Of a DNA stretch of 64,000 bases, positions 61,578-64,000 are shown piece after piece (positions within the stretch are counted from its first letter, which is position 1; every line of letters starts with the position of its first letter). The position numbers and the translations under genes are program-made. The notes below the pieces were generated by a model that was not told where the DNA came from, did not search any database, and worked only from the letters and a program-made list of their open reading frames with translations. The DNA lies in assembly GCF_013214165.1 (NCBI RefSeq), contig NZ_JABSSM010000001.1:62001-126000 (forward strand), written 5' to 3'. The DNA is from Shewanella sp. Lineage in GTDB: Bacteria; Pseudomonadota; Gammaproteobacteria; Enterobacterales; Shewanellaceae.

Positions 61578-62456
61578 ATGGATATACGACAACTTAAGCA
61601 TCTCGATGCCCTGGTAAAAACAGCCAGCTTCACTAAGGCGGCCCAGAGCCTGAATATGGCCCAGCCGGCTTTAAGCCAGAGTATCAAACGCCTCGAGAGC
61701 TCCTTAGGCGTCACTCTGGTGAACAGGGCTAGCCCAGGCAACAAACAGCTTAGTCTCACCGCAGAAGGTAAGGTGCTGCATCAGCATGCCCTGTTGATCA
61801 TCAAGCAAATGAAGCAGGCCGAGACCCACATCAAGTCAATGGCAAACTTGACTAAGGGAGAGGTCAGGATCGGCGTGCCTGGCATGCTTGGCTCCTTCTA
61901 CCTGCCCTCACGCCTGATGGCATTTCGTCATCAATACCCAGATCTTAAACTGTGCCTGTTCGAAGGGGGAACCCGGGACTCGCTCAAGATGCTTGCCCGT
62001 GAAGAGGTGGATATCGCCATCATCACCGCCCAAGATCTTAGCCCTGAGTTTGACAGCCACCTGTTGCTAAGGGAACAGATGGTGGTCGCCATGGGACCTG
62101 AACACCCCCTGGCAGCACAGCCGAGCATCAGTTTAGAAGCCTTCTTCGAACATGAGCTGGTGATGTTCAAACCCGGCTACTTTCATCGGGAATGGATGTT
62201 AACCCAAGCTAAATCCTTGGGGCTCAGAGCCAATATTGCCTTCGAAACCAACCTTATCAACCTTATCAAGCAAGTAGTATCACAAGGTTTTGCCATCACC
62301 AGCGTGCTGGAGATGGTGATCGGCGATAAGGACGATATTTTGGCTAAACCCTTTCAGCCTCAAGTGTTTCTCGATCTGCATATCGCCTGGAAAAAACAGC
62401 GCCCCATCAGCCAGGCTGACCGGGCCTTCGTTGATTTCTTGATGAAAAACAGGTGA
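61578..62456 (+). CDS. LysR-family transcriptional regulator
   Basis: MDIRQLKHLDALVKTASFTKAAQSLNMAQPALSQSIKRLESSLGVTLVNR. Confidence 0.95.
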   Translation: MDIRQLKHLDALVKTASFTKAAQSLNMAQPALSQSIKRLESSLGVTLVNRASPGNKQLSLTAEGKVLHQHALLIIKQMKQAETHIKSMANLTKGEVRIGVPGMLGSFYLPSRLMAFRHQYPDLKLCLFEGGTRDSLKMLAREEVDIAIITAQDLSPEFDSHLLLREQMVVAMGPEHPLAAQPSISLEAFFEHELVMFKPGYFHREWMLTQAKSLGLRANIAFETNLINLIKQVVSQGFAITSVLEMVIGDKDDILAKPFQPQVFLDLHIAWKKQRPISQADRAFVDFLMKNR

Positions 62457-62542
62457 TGCTTAGTTTATAGCCGTGATAAAATCATCGCCACATAGCCAGA
62501 ATAAAAGCATTTATACCGATTGGTATTAACTGAGACAAACAG

Positions 62543-62884
62543 ATGAATAGTGAATTACACGTAACAGACATAAAGATTGGCGACGGCAAAGAATTAGTCA
62601 AAGGCGCCTTGATCACCACCCAATATGAAGGTTTTTTGCAAGATGGAAGTAAATTTGATTCTTCCTACGACAAGGGCAAGGCATTTCAATGTGTCATAGG
62701 CACGGGCCGAGTGATCAAGGGCTGGGATATCGGCTTAATGGGGATGAAGGTCGGCGGTAAGCGTAAGCTCGAGGTCCCGGCTCATCTCGCCTATGGAGAG
62801 CGTCAAATAGGGTCTATGATCCCAGCTAATTCTGATCTATTTTTCGAGATTGAGCTATTAGAAGTGCTCACAAGAGATGACTAA
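62543..62884 (+). CDS. FKBP-type peptidyl-prolyl isomerase
   Basis: GALITTQYEGFLQDGSKFDSSYDKGKAFQCVIGTGRVIKGWDIGLMGMKVGGKRKLEVPAHLAYG. Confidence 0.95.
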   Translation: MNSELHVTDIKIGDGKELVKGALITTQYEGFLQDGSKFDSSYDKGKAFQCVIGTGRVIKGWDIGLMGMKVGGKRKLEVPAHLAYGERQIGSMIPANSDLFFEIELLEVLTRDD

Positions 62885-62977
62885 CCTGCATTGAGTTTAA
62901 TCATATAGAGCCAGTTCAACCTGACCCTATGTGGCAACGAGTCTATTAGAGAATACCCTCCAACAGACTAGCATCCG

Positions 62978-63637
62978 CTAGACGGCATCAAACTGATTCT
63001 CTGGCATAGCCTGGATAAATGCATCTAATTGATTACAATTTTCGGTGACACGTACAATATTAGGATAGCGGGTCAAATCCACCTTGAAGCGGTGGGCGTT
63101 GTATACCTGTGGAACTAAACACAGATCCACTAAGGTCACGCTGTCACCGAAGCAGAAACGTCCGCCATGCTGCTCGAGTTGTTGTTCCAATGCACCGAAT
63201 CCTTCATTTATCCAGTGATGATACCAGGCAGATTTAGCCTCATCGGCTATGCCAATCTCGCCGGCCAAGTACTGCAGCACCTTAAGATTGTTGAGCGGAT
63301 GAATTTCACAGGCTATAGACAATGCGAGGGCGCGCACTAGTGCCTTAGATTTGGCTTCGGTAGGAAGCAGAGCACCCTGTGGATAGCAGTCTTCCAGATA
63401 CTCGAGAATAGCCATAGATTGCGACAACACGAACTCATTACCACAGTCATCGATATCGACTAAGGTCGGTACCAACTCCTGGGGATTTAGCTTGGCATAA
63501 TCGGCCTTATGCTGCTCACCGCCATCTTTCACCAAGTGCACTGATAACAAGTCGGCATCGAGTCCCTTAAGGTTCAAGGCAATTCGGACTCTATATGCGG
63601 CGCTCGAACGCCAGTATCCGTATAATTTCAACATCAT
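62978..63637 (-). CDS. maiA: Maleylacetoacetate isomerase (zeta-class GST)
   Basis: LYGYWRSSAAYRVRIALNLKGL, NPQELVPTLVD, LSQSMAILEYLED; next to FAH gene. Confidence 0.93.
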   Translation of the reverse strand: MMLKLYGYWRSSAAYRVRIALNLKGLDADLLSVHLVKDGGEQHKADYAKLNPQELVPTLVDIDDCGNEFVLSQSMAILEYLEDCYPQGALLPTEAKSKALVRALALSIACEIHPLNNLKVLQYLAGEIGIADEAKSAWYHHWINEGFGALEQQLEQHGGRFCFGDSVTLVDLCLVPQVYNAHRFKVDLTRYPNIVRVTENCNQLDAFIQAMPENQFDAV

Positions 63638-63642
63638 ACATC

Positions 63643-63698
63643 CTTAAAAATTTGGGCTTAAAAATTTGGACTTAAAAATTTGGACTTAAAAGTCTGGG
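63643..63698 (-). repeat. Four tandem copies of a 14-mer CTTAAAAATTTGGR (last copy diverged)
   Basis: Read directly immediately upstream of maiA. Confidence 0.95.
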
Positions 63699-63705
63699 CT
63701 TACAA

Positions 63706-63737
63706 AAACGGGGCTAATCCGATTGAATTAGCCCCGT
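63706..63737 (-). terminator. Hairpin terminator downstream of the fumarylacetoacetase gene
   Basis: AACGGGGCTAAT/ATTAGCCCCGTT, T-run on minus. Confidence 0.75.
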
Positions 63738-63758
63738 TCTTATCACATATTGTAAAAG

Positions 63759-63995
63759 TTAACCTTTATATTCGACGATTTGCTGATCGATTGAACCGAA
63801 AATAGTCTGCTCATTATCATCGAGCATCTCGATACGGACCCGATCGCCAAATTTCATAAATGAGGTCGATGGTTTACCATCGGCAATCGTTTCTAGCATG
63901 CGCGTCTCGGCCAAACAGCTGGACCCCGCCGAACGATCATAGTTTGAGATGGTACCCGAACCTATGATGGCACCAGCGCCTAAGGGTCTGGTCAT
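63759..63995 (-). CDS. Fumarylacetoacetate hydrolase family protein, partial (runs off the window)
   Basis: RPLGAGAIIGSGTISNYDR... FMKFGDRVRIEMLDDNEQTIFGSIDQQIVEYKG. Confidence 0.9.
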   Translation of the reverse strand: MTRPLGAGAIIGSGTISNYDRSAGSSCLAETRMLETIADGKPSTSFMKFGDRVRIEMLDDNEQTIFGSIDQQIVEYKG

Positions 63996-64000
63996 GGCAA

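Overview
This window looks like a gammaproteobacterial chromosome segment. Gene content and order suggest Shewanella or a close relative; that is inference, with no database search. Most of it is core genome: a TonB-dependent receptor, ndk, a full isc operon (iscR-S-U-A-hscB-hscA-fdx, then iscX), cysE, trmJ, suhB, psiE, yaeQ, yajC-secD-secF, tgt, queA, acpH, sstT, cheV, a phospholipase D family protein, a DEAD-box helicase, ada/alkA-ogt, an ABC exporter, gltX, tRNA arrays, two MFS genes, lysR, an FKBP PPIase and maiA/fahA. The main accessory element is a same-strand block of about 18.8 kb (25130-43921) encoding an exopolysaccharide assembly system. It contains six GT4-like and one GT2 glycosyltransferase, a NodB-like deacetylase-fold protein, a nucleotidyltransferase-fold protein, an alkaline-phosphatase-superfamily phosphodiesterase, a Wzz/BY-kinase-like protein with degenerate Walker motifs, Wza, a Wzy-like ligase/polymerase, a Wzx flippase, a small membrane protein and a PEGA-OmpA lipoprotein. 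No priming glycosyltransferase, Wzb-type phosphatase or nucleotide-sugar pathway gene was seen in the block, so it is the best candidate for an undescribed system. Second in interest is a bounded minus-strand tRNA operon (promoter about 56107-56135, terminator about 54325-54348). It holds two tRNA-Ala genes, five tRNA-Glu genes of two co-varying sequence types, and two 113-nt tRNA-Glu-derived degenerate elements that share the same hairpin insertions.
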